Source: Campylobacter sp. 2014D-0216 (GTDB lineage Bacteria; Campylobacterota; Campylobacteria; Campylobacterales; Campylobacteraceae). Taken from it: DNA of 64,000 bases. Shown here piece by piece: positions 46,593 through 55,137 of this stretch. Under the pieces are notes generated by a model. The model saw nothing but the letters and a program-made list of their open reading frames with translations, made no database searches and was not told where the DNA came from. The DNA is taken from positions 186,001 through 250,000 of the forward strand of contig NZ_CP063089.1 in NCBI RefSeq assembly GCF_014931215.1, read 5' to 3'. Position 1 is the first letter of the stretch. Every line of letters starts with the position of its first letter. Both the position numbers and the translations under genes were made by a program.

Positions 46593-47571
46593 TACTGTAA
46601 CTGCTTATAAATTAAAACAAGCAGGACATGAGGTGATTGGTTGTTATATGAAACTTCATGGAAAACCTAATTATCATGAAGAAAACATACAAAAAGTAGA
46701 AAAAGTTGCTAAATTTTTAGGCATCGAATATCATATTTTAGACTTACAAGAAGACTTTAAAAATCAAGTTTATATGCCTTTTGTTAATACTTATAAAGAA
46801 GGTAAAACACCAAATCCTTGTGCTTTGTGCAATCGTTTTATCAAGCTTGGTAAACTTTTAGAATTCGCAAAGAGCTTAAACTGTGAAAAATTAGCCACAG
46901 GTCACTACGCAAGGATAGAAAATGGTTTGATTAAAACCGCGGTTGATGAGAGTAAAGACCAAAGTTACTTTTTAGCTAATGCAGACAAAGAAGCTTTAGA
47001 GTATTTGATTTTTCCTCTTGGAGAAATGAAGAAAGAAGATGTGAAAAAATTTGCATCAACGATCGATGTTTTAAAATCTTTTGCAACGCAAAAAGAAAGT
47101 TCAGAAATTTGTTTTGTGGAAGATACTTATGTGCAAGTTTTAGATCAATTTATGGATACTAAAATTCCAGGTATTGTGAGAGATAGTAGCGGCAAGGAAG
47201 TAGGTAAACATGAAGGTTATATGCACTATACCATAGGTAAAAGAAGGGGGTTTGAAGTGCGTGGGGCTCATGAACCTCATTTTGTATTAAAAATCGATCC
47301 TAAAAAAAATGAAATCATAGTAGGTAAAAAAGACGAGCTTAAAATCAGCGAATTTGTTTTAGATACTATTAATTTATTTGTTGATGCTAAAGAATTAGAG
47401 TGTGAGGTAAAAATACGCTACAGATCAAAATCAACACCATGCAAGGTTTTGATCAATGAAGATAAAAGTGCTAAGATTATCTTACAAGAACCTGTTTATG
47501 GGCTTGCTAGCGGACAAATGGCAGTATTTTATGATAAAGATTTAGTGCTTGCTAGTGGATTTATAAAATAA
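46555..47571 (+). CDS. mnmA: tRNA-specific 2-thiouridylase MnmA
   Basis: Thiolates U34 of Lys, Glu and Gln tRNAs. The 338 residues have the PP-loop SGGVDS (8-13), the catalytic NPCALC (C89, C92) and the second catalytic Cys C186 in [13 protein letters not shown] and the C-terminal GQMAVFY domain. The start ATG lies 38 bases inside the LOG-family gene and follows GGAAAAAG. It closes the aroQ-to-mnmA run; two hairpins follow. Confidence 0.95.
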   Translation: MKILVAMSGGVDSTVTAYKLKQAGHEVIGCYMKLHGKPNYHEENIQKVEKVAKFLGIEYHILDLQEDFKNQVYMPFVNTYKEGKTPNPCALCNRFIKLGKLLEFAKSLNCEKLATGHYARIENGLIKTAVDESKDQSYFLANADKEALEYLIFPLGEMKKEDVKKFASTIDVLKSFATQKESSEICFVEDTYVQVLDQFMDTKIPGIVRDSSGKEVGKHEGYMHYTIGKRRGFEVRGAHEPHFVLKIDPKKNEIIVGKKDELKISEFVLDTINLFVDAKELECEVKIRYRSKSTPCKVLINEDKSAKIILQEPVYGLASGQMAVFYDKDLVLASGFIK

Positions 47572-47579
47572 AAAAAGCT

Positions 47580-47619
47580 AAAGGGTTGCACCCCTTTGGC
47601 GTTGCACCCTTTATACTAA
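47580..47619. terminator. Terminator region with competing hairpins after mnmA
   Basis: AAAGGG (47580-47585) can pair with CCCTTT at 47592-47597 or at 47607-47612 because GTTGCACCC is repeated (47585-47593 and 47601-47609). On the minus strand the first hairpin is followed by AGCTTTTTTT, a good terminator for the converging gene; on the plus strand a seven-T run follows after about 8 bases. Confidence 0.65.
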
Positions 47620-47680
47620 CTTTTTTTAAAAAATTAAAATTATTTTATTGTAATAAAAAATAAGAAAAATGTAGTTGAGA

Positions 47681-47720
47681 TTTTTCTAAGATAGATTAGG
47701 CAAATCTTATCTTAGAAAAA
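47681..47720. terminator. Bidirectional terminator between mnmA and the 47.7-kb gene
   Basis: A perfect 13-bp stem: TTTTTCTAAGATA (47681-47693) with TATCTTAGAAAAA (47708-47720), 14-base loop. T-runs lie on both sides, so it can act on either strand. It sits 26 bases past the stop of the minus-strand gene. Confidence 0.7.
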
Positions 47721-47745
47721 TTATATTGTATTTGATAAGTTGATC

Positions 47746-48168
47746 TTATTCAGTCATATCAACAATTGCTCCACTATTTTGACATCTTTCTTTATTCCAT
47801 TTTCTTGTATCACACATGCCATAAACTATTTTATGTTTATTCAAATCGCCATTTTTATAGTTGATATAAACAACATCTCCATATTCTATTTCGCCTCTTG
47901 CAACATCTCCTAGCAATCCATCTTGTTCTATTTTAATACCTTCAAAATCTTCAGCTACTTCAGGGTGTTTTTCTTTTAAAGCATTTAAATCAACATCTTT
48001 AAGGCTTTTTATCACAACATTAGAGCCATAATCTTTTTTTAAAGTTTTAATGAATAAATCATAACCACCTTTAGAACCTCTACTTGGATCATATTTATAA
48101 TCTACTCCATTAGCACATGCTATAAAAGAAATTAATGCTAAAGCACCAAACATTGTTTTTTTAATCAT
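47746..48168 (-). CDS. Exported protein of unknown function
   Basis: Unrecognised family, 140 residues. It has a signal peptide (MIKKTMFGALALISFIACANG) that may end in a lipobox-like FIAC or be cleaved by signal peptidase I after Ala. The mature part is charged, with DPSRGSKGGYDLF, a Val/Tyr-rich beta-like section, and two Cys (MCDTRKW...RCQN) that could form a disulfide. It is flanked by terminators and has its own promoter, so it is a single-gene unit. Confidence 0.8.
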   Translation of the reverse strand: MIKKTMFGALALISFIACANGVDYKYDPSRGSKGGYDLFIKTLKKDYGSNVVIKSLKDVDLNALKEKHPEVAEDFEGIKIEQDGLLGDVARGEIEYGDVVYINYKNGDLNKHKIVYGMCDTRKWNKERCQNSGAIVDMTE

Positions 48169-48201
48169 TTTTTATCCTTTTTCTTTTAGTTTGCAAAGTT
48201 T

Positions 48202-48207
48202 ATCATA
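48202..48207 (-). promoter_or_regulatory. Possible -10 box for the exported-protein gene
   Basis: On the minus strand this reads TATGAT, about 33 bases before the ATG, with AAAAAGGAT as ribosome site. A second box, TATAAT, lies further upstream next to the pgpA stop. Either may be used. Confidence 0.35.
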
Positions 48208-48234
48208 AATGAAGTTAAATCAAAAATTATAGAG

Positions 48235-48726
48235 CTAAAATATCTCCATAATGCTTATATCAAACCACAAAAGATCAAATTTAAGCAAAATTCCATAAAT
48301 CACCGCAGAGAATAATCCTGCGAAAATCCCTGCTAAAACATCATCTAGCATTACACCTAAACCACCTTTGGTTTTTTTGTCAATTTTACCTATGATAGAA
48401 GGTTTTGTAATATCAAAAAATCTAAACAAAACAAAAGAAAGTAAAAAGGTAAAAACACTCTGTCCGCAAATTGCTAAGGCTAAAAACACCCCGACAACTT
48501 CATCTATAACGATGTGTTTATCATCGTGTATGCCTGTTTGTTTTTCGTATTGGTCGATGACTTTAATAGAGATTAAAAAAAGTAAAATCGCTACTAAAAT
48601 CAAAGTTTCTATACCCAAATACCTTAAAATAAAAAAAGCAGGAATTAACGCTGCTATTGTACCAAAGGTTCCTGGGGCTTTATTGACACTACCTGAATAA
48701 AAAAAAGTTAAAAATAATTTTTGCAT
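48235..48726 (-). CDS. pgpA: Phosphatidylglycerophosphatase A
   Basis: Membrane phosphatase giving phosphatidylglycerol. The 163 residues carry the PgpA motifs SGSVNKAPGTFGT, HIVIDEVVGVFLA and GGLGVMLDDVLAGIFAG, with hydrophobic helices between them. It follows the ATP-sulfurylase-like gene after 2 bases, forming the end of the ispDF-cemR transcript. Confidence 0.94.
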   Translation of the reverse strand: MQKLFLTFFYSGSVNKAPGTFGTIAALIPAFFILRYLGIETLILVAILLFLISIKVIDQYEKQTGIHDDKHIVIDEVVGVFLALAICGQSVFTFLLSFVLFRFFDITKPSIIGKIDKKTKGGLGVMLDDVLAGIFAGLFSAVIYGILLKFDLLWFDISIMEIF

Positions 48727-48728
48727 AG

Positions 48729-49895
48729 TTACACCATATATGACATTTGATGAAGTTTTATAAGTTGTTCGTAAAATTCTTTGTCGCTTCGATATTCTAA
48801 AATACCATGCGTAGGGAAAAGATTGCTATAGATATTTTGTTTATTATGAAAGCGATTTGGGAAAAGCTCGGATAAAATCAAAGCTGAAATTTCTCTCCTT
48901 ATAAAAACTGCTGGCGGAATGATACCAAGTCTAAGTAAATTTTTTAAAGAATCTCCGTGGTATTTCATATGATGATGTGCACCGTGTGGGCATGATTTAG
49001 TGCTTACTATCATCTTGCATTCATCGCAAAATACAAATTCAGGAAGTATGGTAACTTCTATGTTGTAATCTTTTGCAAAATCATCAAGCACAGTAAAGGC
49101 TCTGTTTTGGTTAAAATACATTCCAAGTCCTGCGTGATTTTGCCCTACAAAAACCTTGTTACAGTCAAAGCTTTTAGCTAAAGCACATTCAAGCACAGGA
49201 TTTAAATGCGAGGCAAAAATTTTGATATTGTGCAAAGGTATGAGTAAAACTCTAGAAGATGGCAAATAATTTTGCGCAAAAACATCAAAGCAGCGTTTTT
49301 TAAGCTTCAAACTTAGACCGTTGTTTTCATAAGACTCTATGAGAAAGATGATCACTAAGTCAGATTCTTCTATAGCCCATCTTAAAATTCTCTCATGAGC
49401 TCTATGAAATGGATCAAAGCTTGAAACAATGGCAGTGATGTTGGAAGGATTGAGTCTTTTTTTGATTTTTTCAAAGTCTTCTTTTATAGCTTTAATGTGA
49501 TTGTGATAAATTTCAAATTCACCGCTAATGCAAGTTTTTCCAAAGTCTTGAATCAAGCATGCATTTGGTCTAAAAATATCATTGCTATTTTTATCATTTT
49601 CAAATTTGCTTTCTAAGATGATATGTCCTATGGCTTTATCATTACAGATAAAGTCTATTTTGTCGCCTACTTTTGCATTTTCTAAAACCGCATTGTTTTC
49701 TTTGGTGCTAGCAGGTGCAAAGGTAAGAGTGTAAGGAATTTTTTGGTTATGGATCATTCCTGTAGCTAAAACTTCATCTCTTTCTTTTTGATTCATCAAC
49801 TTGGTAAAAGAGCCGAAAATTCCTTGTTTGATGAAACATAAAACCTCGTATTCTTCTTCTGAAATTATAATGCTATTTTTTCTTTGTGATGCCAT
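48729..49895 (-). CDS. ATP-sulfurylase-like nucleotidylyltransferase, altered substrate site
   Basis: The 388-residue protein resembles sulfate adenylyltransferase: an N-terminal PUA-like domain, then an HIGH-type domain with DPFHRAHE (H164, H167), GQNHAGLG (251-258) and GIIPPAVFIRREI. True ATP sulfurylases have QxRNPxHxxH; here the sulfate-binding Q and R are S158 and F160, and N is D161. C290-x2-C293 and C302 may bind zinc. No other sulfate-assimilation gene is visible. It overlaps cemR by 23 bases. The substrate is unknown. Confidence 0.72.
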   Translation of the reverse strand: MASQRKNSIIISEEEYEVLCFIKQGIFGSFTKLMNQKERDEVLATGMIHNQKIPYTLTFAPASTKENNAVLENAKVGDKIDFICNDKAIGHIILESKFENDKNSNDIFRPNACLIQDFGKTCISGEFEIYHNHIKAIKEDFEKIKKRLNPSNITAIVSSFDPFHRAHERILRWAIEESDLVIIFLIESYENNGLSLKLKKRCFDVFAQNYLPSSRVLLIPLHNIKIFASHLNPVLECALAKSFDCNKVFVGQNHAGLGMYFNQNRAFTVLDDFAKDYNIEVTILPEFVFCDECKMIVSTKSCPHGAHHHMKYHGDSLKNLLRLGIIPPAVFIRREISALILSELFPNRFHNKQNIYSNLFPTHGILEYRSDKEFYEQLIKLHQMSYMV

Positions 49896-50748
49896 ATTTT
49901 TTCCTTTTTTCCCATAAAGACTTTCTTGAAATTCCTAACTTTTTAGATAAATCAGTATCGGGGAAAATGTTTTGATAGCTAATGATAATATGCTTAACAT
50001 AATCATCAATAGTTAAAATTCCATTGCTTTCAAAGTTTTTTTCATCTTCGCCTAATTCTAAAATTTGAAAATCATTATGTTCGACATTTGTACTTGTATG
50101 TATAATAACAGCTTTTTTTAAAGCAAGGTTTAACACCTTTTCTTTTTCCAAAGGTTTGAGGGTTTGAAAATTTACAAGATAATGCAAAGAATTGTCTTTG
50201 AAAATTTTATCTAAATTTTGTTGGTGTGAAAGGTCGATGTAGACATTTGCGATATTATGTTCGTTAGTATAGTTAAACACAAAATGGTCTGCAAAAATTT
50301 GATTGTTAGCTTTTATGATCAAAGGAAGTTTGATTTTTTTATAATCAAAAATAGGTAATTTTGCGGTTTCAAATTTATGTTTTAAATATGACTGATAGGT
50401 GTGGTTTAAGATACTTATTTTTTTAAATTCTTGAAAATGCTTGATTTTACGCACGAGTTCTTCTATCATAAAAGGCTTTTGTATGTAGTCGCTTGCGCCA
50501 GCTTTTAGCGGTGCTAAAACGGTATCTGAGCTGATGTAGGATATTAGTAAAATGATGATTTTGTGCTTAAAAATCTCGATAATATGCTCAAAATTATTCA
50601 TACTTGTTGAAAGTAAAATAACCTCATAATCACGGTGGGCAAGTTCATTTACATTTGCGATAATGTCACATTCATAGCCTATAGAATTAAGCTTTGAACC
50701 TATGCTTTGCGCCAAATAAAATTCATTTTCTACTATTAAAACTTTCAT
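49873..50748 (-). CDS. cemR: Orphan atypical response regulator, CemR/HP1021 type
   Basis: Homologue of H. pylori HP1021 and C. jejuni Cj1608, regulators of energy metabolism (HP1021 also binds oriC). The 291 residues have an N-terminal receiver domain in which the phospho-acceptor Asp is replaced by S47 (VILLSTS), an extended middle domain, and a C-terminal Fis-type helix-turn-helix (TDLSKKLGISRKSLWEKRKKYGI). There is only one Cys (C27). ATG 50748 overlaps the ispDF stop. No sensor kinase is nearby. Confidence 0.88.
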   Translation of the reverse strand: MKVLIVENEFYLAQSIGSKLNSIGYECDIIANVNELAHRDYEVILLSTSMNNFEHIIEIFKHKIIILLISYISSDTVLAPLKAGASDYIQKPFMIEELVRKIKHFQEFKKISILNHTYQSYLKHKFETAKLPIFDYKKIKLPLIIKANNQIFADHFVFNYTNEHNIANVYIDLSHQQNLDKIFKDNSLHYLVNFQTLKPLEKEKVLNLALKKAVIIHTSTNVEHNDFQILELGEDEKNFESNGILTIDDYVKHIIISYQNIFPDTDLSKKLGISRKSLWEKRKKYGITKKK

Positions 50749-51860
50749 AATTTCATCCAATCAAAATATTTTAAATTTGCACTTGCTAAAACAGCGATCC
50801 CTTCTTTGCGTCCAATAAAACCTAAGTGTTCTGTAGTGGTAGCTTTGATGTTGATTTTGTTAGGTGTGGTTTTTAGTGTTTTGGCGATATTAAAAGCAAT
50901 GGCTTCTTTAAACTCTTTCATCTTGGGAGTTTGAGCGATGATGGTAATATCAGCATTTACAAGTTCAAAACCATAATTTTGCACCAAAGCATAAGCTTTT
51001 TGCAACAAAAGCATAGAATCAGCGTTTTTATACTGCATATCATTATCTGGGAAAAGCTCTCCTATATCCCCAAGCCCCGCTGCTCCTAATAATGCATCGA
51101 CTAAAGCATGGGCTAGCACATCTCCATCAGAGTGTGCTTTTAATCCCATGCTTTCATGTGCTTTAACTCCGCCTAAAAGCAAAGGTCTTTCTTCTCCAAA
51201 TTCATGCACATCAAAACCATTTCCACTGAAAATTTCCCAAGAAGGTGTGGGAAGATTAAAGCTTTTTAGATCTTCTTTGAAGGTGATTTTTTTAGCAAGT
51301 TCATCTCCTTGTACATACCAAATTTTACCGCCAATAGCTTGTATTGCGGTGCTATCATCAGTAAAATTTGCGTTTTGCTCTAAAGCTTTTTTAAGCATAC
51401 TTGTACGAGAAAGTTGTGGGGTTTGTACGAGCTTGATTTTATCTCTATCAATGGCTTCTTGCGCATAAATTGTTGTATCGCTTACTTTTAGCACAGGTGT
51501 GATACAATCTGCTTTGTCATAATTTTCTACGATATTGTTAAAAAGATTTTTAGAAATCAAAACCCTTGCTACATCGCTAACTAAAACATACTCGCTTTCA
51601 ACCATACTTAAAGCATTAAGTAAAGATTGAGCTCTTGTGGAGCCACCTTGAACAAAATGATATTCAGGAGCAAATTTTTTCATGTGAGAAATATTACCAG
51701 AAGTAACAACTATTTGTTTAAACGGGTAAAAAGAGCTTAAATTTTTAGTTGCATAAAGCCATAAGGGTTGATCACCTAGCCTTAAAAATTGTTTTTTTAC
51801 TGGAGCGTTAAACCTTGAAGACTCCCCAGCTGACAGCATAATCAAGGAAATATCTAGCAT
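50745..51860 (-). CDS. ispDF: Bifunctional IspD/IspF of the MEP isoprenoid pathway
   Basis: Fuses methylerythritol-4-phosphate cytidylyltransferase (about 1-210; LIMLSAGESSRFNAPVKKQFLRL, VSDVARV) with MECDP synthase (about 212-371; GNGFDVHEFGEERPLLLGGV, AHSDGDVLAHALVDALLGA, ATTTEHLGFIGRKEGIA). The fusion is typical of Campylobacter and Helicobacter. ATG 51860 lies 8 bases after AAGG; a GTG at 51869 is too close. A TATAAT box lies upstream. Confidence 0.95.
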   Translation of the reverse strand: MLDISLIMLSAGESSRFNAPVKKQFLRLGDQPLWLYATKNLSSFYPFKQIVVTSGNISHMKKFAPEYHFVQGGSTRAQSLLNALSMVESEYVLVSDVARVLISKNLFNNIVENYDKADCITPVLKVSDTTIYAQEAIDRDKIKLVQTPQLSRTSMLKKALEQNANFTDDSTAIQAIGGKIWYVQGDELAKKITFKEDLKSFNLPTPSWEIFSGNGFDVHEFGEERPLLLGGVKAHESMGLKAHSDGDVLAHALVDALLGAAGLGDIGELFPDNDMQYKNADSMLLLQKAYALVQNYGFELVNADITIIAQTPKMKEFKEAIAFNIAKTLKTTPNKINIKATTTEHLGFIGRKEGIAVLASANLKYFDWMKL

Positions 51861-51894
51861 TTGTTGCACCTTAATTTTTTATTAATGTTACGAT

Positions 51895-51900
51895 ATTATA
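51895..51900 (-). promoter_or_regulatory. -10 box upstream of ispDF
   Basis: Minus-strand TATAAT about 35 bases before the ispDF start, in the divergent gap with mrp. It should drive ispDF-cemR-ATPS-like-pgpA. Confidence 0.55.
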
Positions 51901-51967
51901 CACCATAAAAGCCAAAATTTATATTTATGTTAGTAGAATTAATCATTTTAAATAATAAGGAGAAAAA

Positions 51968-53071
51968 TTGAAGGATAAAATTGAAGAAAGACTAAGACAA
52001 GTTATATATCCAGGATTTAAAAAAGATATTGTTAGTTTTGGTTTTGTAAAAAAGATTGAAGCAAATGAAAATCAAGCGCATATTGTAGTGGAGATAGTTT
52101 CAGCTAATGCACAAATTGCTCAAGAGCTTAAACTAAATATCGCAAATGCTTTAAAAGATTTGAATTTAGAGCTTAATTTAGAAATCATTCAGCCAAAAAT
52201 TCCTGAAGAAAAAAGCAACACAAGAAGTGGAAAAAATATCGCCCCACAAATTAAAAACTTCCTTATGGTGTCAAGTGGAAAAGGTGGAGTAGGTAAAAGT
52301 ACGACAACTTTAAATTTAGCAATTTCTTTGGCAAAAATGGGCAAAAGAGTAGGACTTTTAGATGCAGATATTTATGGACCAAACATACCAAGAATGTTAG
52401 GTGAGAGTAAGAGTAAGCCTGAAATTGTAGGGCAAAAGATTCGACCTATTTTATCTCATGGTGTTTATATGATGAGTATGGGTGTATTGATAGAAGAAGG
52501 CAAAGGTTTAATGTGGCGTGGTTCTATGATCATGAAAGCGATTGAGCAGCTTTTAGCTGATGTGCTTTGGCCTGAACTTGATGTGTTGTTGCTTGACATG
52601 CCTCCTGGAACTGGTGATGCGCAAATTACTTTAGCTCAAAGTGTGCCAGTTAGCGCAGGTGTATGTGTAAGCACTCCTCAAGTGGTATCTTTAGATGATA
52701 GTAAAAGAGCTTTGGATATGTTTGAAAAATTACATATTCCTGTTGCGGGTATTATAGAAAATATGAGCGGATTCTTATGTCCTGATAATGGCAAAGAATA
52801 CGACATCTTTGGAAAAGGTACGACTGAAGAAATGGCAAAAGCTTACAATTGTGATGTTTTAGCTCAAATTCCTATCGAGATGAGTGTAAGAGAGGGCGGA
52901 GATAGTGGAAAGCCTGTGAGTTTTTATATGCCTGAGAGTGTCAGTTCTAAAAGATATCTACAAGCAGCTGAAAAAATTTGGGAATTTATCGAAAAAGTAA
53001 ATCAAGAAGGCATGGTAGATAATTCTGCTATTCAACCTGTGATGAATGGTAAAAGTGCGTGTTCGCAATAA
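51968..53071 (+). CDS. apbC: Mrp/ApbC-family iron-sulfur carrier ATPase, one CxxC cysteine missing
   Basis: Fe-S cluster carrier of the Mrp/NBP35 class. The 367 residues have an N-terminal DUF59-like domain (1-75), a deviant P-loop GKGGVGKS at 104-111 and the LLDMPPGTGDAQ motif. The family's CxxC, which holds the bridging cluster, reads C271-P-D-N274, so one ligand is lost. TTG 51968 follows AAGGAG. dapD comes 10 bases after the stop. Confidence 0.88.
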   Translation: MKDKIEERLRQVIYPGFKKDIVSFGFVKKIEANENQAHIVVEIVSANAQIAQELKLNIANALKDLNLELNLEIIQPKIPEEKSNTRSGKNIAPQIKNFLMVSSGKGGVGKSTTTLNLAISLAKMGKRVGLLDADIYGPNIPRMLGESKSKPEIVGQKIRPILSHGVYMMSMGVLIEEGKGLMWRGSMIMKAIEQLLADVLWPELDVLLLDMPPGTGDAQITLAQSVPVSAGVCVSTPQVVSLDDSKRALDMFEKLHIPVAGIIENMSGFLCPDNGKEYDIFGKGTTEEMAKAYNCDVLAQIPIEMSVREGGDSGKPVSFYMPESVSSKRYLQAAEKIWEFIEKVNQEGMVDNSAIQPVMNGKSACSQ

Positions 53072-53081
53072 GGAGGAAAGT

Positions 53082-54245
53082 ATGGCAATAGAAAGCAAAG
53101 AGGAATTTTTAAATTTAATTAAACAAATTGAACAAAGAATCAACTATAAAAAACCTAAAGCTTTTGGGATAGCTAGACTTGATCTAAGTCAAGTAGATCC
53201 TAGTAAAAAACTACAGGCTAGTTTTGGTGTGATCAATTTTGAGCAAAATTACGCAGCCGCAGCGGTGATGTTTGAGGCATTTTTTAGAAGAGGGGTTGAT
53301 GTTGATTTTAGTGAAAGTGAATTTGTAGCTACTTTGATCAAAGAGGATTTGGAATTTGCTTTAGAATGTTTTGCACCATTTTTACAAGAAGCAGGTCATA
53401 AAAACATAGAAGTAATCCAAGCTGTAAAAGAAAATTTTAGAGAAAATGCCTTCTCTTTTGTTTGTATTTTTGAAGATGAGGCACCAAAAAGCTTAGAAAG
53501 TGTATATTTAAAACTTTACTTGCTTTCAAATAAAAAAGTACCTTTGAGAAGTTTAAATTTAACAGGTGCTTTTGGAATTTTACCTAATGTTGCATGGAGT
53601 GATAACAAGGCGATTGATTTGGACTTTTTAAGAGAAAATGAAATCGATTTGAAAATGAGTGGAAGATATCCAAGGATTGATTATGTAGATAAATTCCCAA
53701 GATTTTTAGCACATGTAATTCCTGAAGATAATACTAGAATTTTAGAAAGTTCTAAAGTAAGAATGGGTGCGGTTTTAGCTGCGGGTACTACTATAATGCC
53801 AGGAGCTGCTTATGTGAATTTTAATGCAGGTACAACGGGTGCTTGTATGGTGGAGGGGCGTATTAGTTCTTCTGCTATTGTGGGCGAGGGCAGTGATGTA
53901 GGAGGCGGTGCTTCTATACTTGGTGTTTTAAGTGGTACTAGTGGCAATGCTATTAGCATTGGTAAGGCTTGTCTTTTGGGTGCAAATTCGGTAACGGGAA
54001 TTCCTTTGGGGGATAATTGTATCGTTGATGCGGGCATTGCTGTTTTAGAAGGAACTAAGTTTGCTTTAAAAAATAAAGAAGAATTGCAAAAAATCAACCC
54101 TGATTTTAAATTCGACAAAGATATATACAAAGGCCTAGAGCTAGCAGGCTTAAATGGTTTGCATTTTAGACAAGATTCGCAAAGTGGAGTGATGATAGTT
54201 GCTTTAAATAAAAAAGCAGTGAAACTTAATGAAGATTTGCATTAA
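53082..54245 (+). CDS. dapD: 2,3,4,5-tetrahydropyridine-2,6-dicarboxylate N-succinyltransferase
   Basis: Succinylase step of lysine and diaminopimelate synthesis. The 387 residues end in a left-handed beta-helix (VRMGAVLAAGTTIMPGAAYVNFNAGTTGACMVEGRISSSAIVGEGSDVGGGASI). It is the long DapD form. ATG 53082, preceded by AGGAGGAAAG, is the start; the frame is open upstream within mrp without homology. A strong hairpin covers the stop. Confidence 0.94.
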   Translation: MAIESKEEFLNLIKQIEQRINYKKPKAFGIARLDLSQVDPSKKLQASFGVINFEQNYAAAAVMFEAFFRRGVDVDFSESEFVATLIKEDLEFALECFAPFLQEAGHKNIEVIQAVKENFRENAFSFVCIFEDEAPKSLESVYLKLYLLSNKKVPLRSLNLTGAFGILPNVAWSDNKAIDLDFLRENEIDLKMSGRYPRIDYVDKFPRFLAHVIPEDNTRILESSKVRMGAVLAAGTTIMPGAAYVNFNAGTTGACMVEGRISSSAIVGEGSDVGGGASILGVLSGTSGNAISIGKACLLGANSVTGIPLGDNCIVDAGIAVLEGTKFALKNKEELQKINPDFKFDKDIYKGLELAGLNGLHFRQDSQSGVMIVALNKKAVKLNEDLH

Positions 54246-54271
54246 TTCTTAACCCTTATGGGTTAAGAATT
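54244..54271. terminator. Convergent terminator of dapD and the lipase-like gene
   Basis: AATTCTTAACCC (54244-54255) pairs perfectly with GGGTTAAGAATT (54260-54271) over a TTAT loop: a 12-bp stem that covers the dapD stop and the last codons of the converging gene. No long T-run follows, but the stem is the strongest in this part. Confidence 0.6.
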
Positions 54272-55137
54272 CTAAATAACTCATGTAGCTTATAAATACA
54301 CACACTAGGATGGTGTTTAACATTACCTGTGTGGAGTAAAATTTCTTGACTGTTTTTGTGATACAACTTTTGCACAAAATTAAAATTCCACCATTTATAA
54401 GTTTTAAAATTGAGATTGTGGGTGGTATTTATATGGAAATTTTTATAAGAATAAGCTTGAAAATTTTGTTTTAAACCTGGTGCTTGAAAGGCATAGACTT
54501 CTTTTACTACATTAGGAAAGGATCTTGCAAAAGCTTGAGCTAGATATCCTCCTAAAGAATGTCCTATAATGATGAGATTTTTATCGATAGGGTATTTTTG
54601 CTTGAGTTGATCGTAAAAATAATACATCGATTGAATTTGACCTTTAGGATTTTTTCCAAGTAGAATGAAAAAATCACTGTAAAAGTCTTTAAAATCAAAA
54701 CATAAGGGATTTAGATCGCTTCCTGCAAAAGCTAAGATATAATTTTTTCTTTTTTTATCGTAAATAAAATTAGCTCTAAAACCCATTTTAGAGTAAGAGT
54801 GCTTTTCGTTGATATGTTCTAATATCTCATAGTTTTTGATAAAGCGATAAGCCAAAAACGCGTTGTTAAATCCGCCTACTGGAATTTTGTCTTTTTTGTA
54901 GAATGGGTTGGTTAAAGCTTGAAGAATGAACTTGTTTTTTAAATAAGCTTGTTTTGGCAAACTTTGACCTAAAAATACATTTGCACAGTATGCTACTAAA
55001 CTGTAATCATATAGTTCTTGCAGTAAATGTATATTTTCTTTAAATTTGTTTTGGATTTGAAGAAGTAGTGTTTTTTTGTGAGGGTTTAAAGTAGTTTTTT
55101 GACTTAGAATGATGAAATTTTGTAAGTCAAAAAACAT
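54256..55137 (-). CDS. Lipase class 3-like alpha/beta hydrolase
   Basis: Probable esterase or lipase. The 293-residue protein has YILAFAGSD and the nucleophile elbow IIIGHSLGGYLAQAFA with S194, plus a later Asp/His region (LLHTGNVKHHPS). There is no signal peptide. The ATG lies in the T-tract of the terminator after dps and has no clear ribosome site, so expression is expected to be low or the start to be further in. Substrate unknown. Confidence 0.75.
   Translation of the reverse strand: MFFDLQNFIILSQKTTLNPHKKTLLLQIQNKFKENIHLLQELYDYSLVAYCANVFLGQSLPKQAYLKNKFILQALTNPFYKKDKIPVGGFNNAFLAYRFIKNYEILEHINEKHSYSKMGFRANFIYDKKRKNYILAFAGSDLNPLCFDFKDFYSDFFILLGKNPKGQIQSMYYFYDQLKQKYPIDKNLIIIGHSLGGYLAQAFARSFPNVVKEVYAFQAPGLKQNFQAYSYKNFHINTTHNLNFKTYKWWNFNFVQKLYHKNSQEILLHTGNVKHHPSVCIYKLHELFRILNP

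Noticed and set aside
47580-47612. Repeated GTTGCACCC as a possible CRISPR or integration repeat
   Set aside because: Only two 9-base copies 16 bases apart, both part of hairpins with T-runs; a terminator explains them.
48729-49895. Plain annotation as sulfate adenylyltransferase
   Set aside because: The sulfate-binding QxRN residues are replaced and no partner genes are present, so only the fold-level call is supported.
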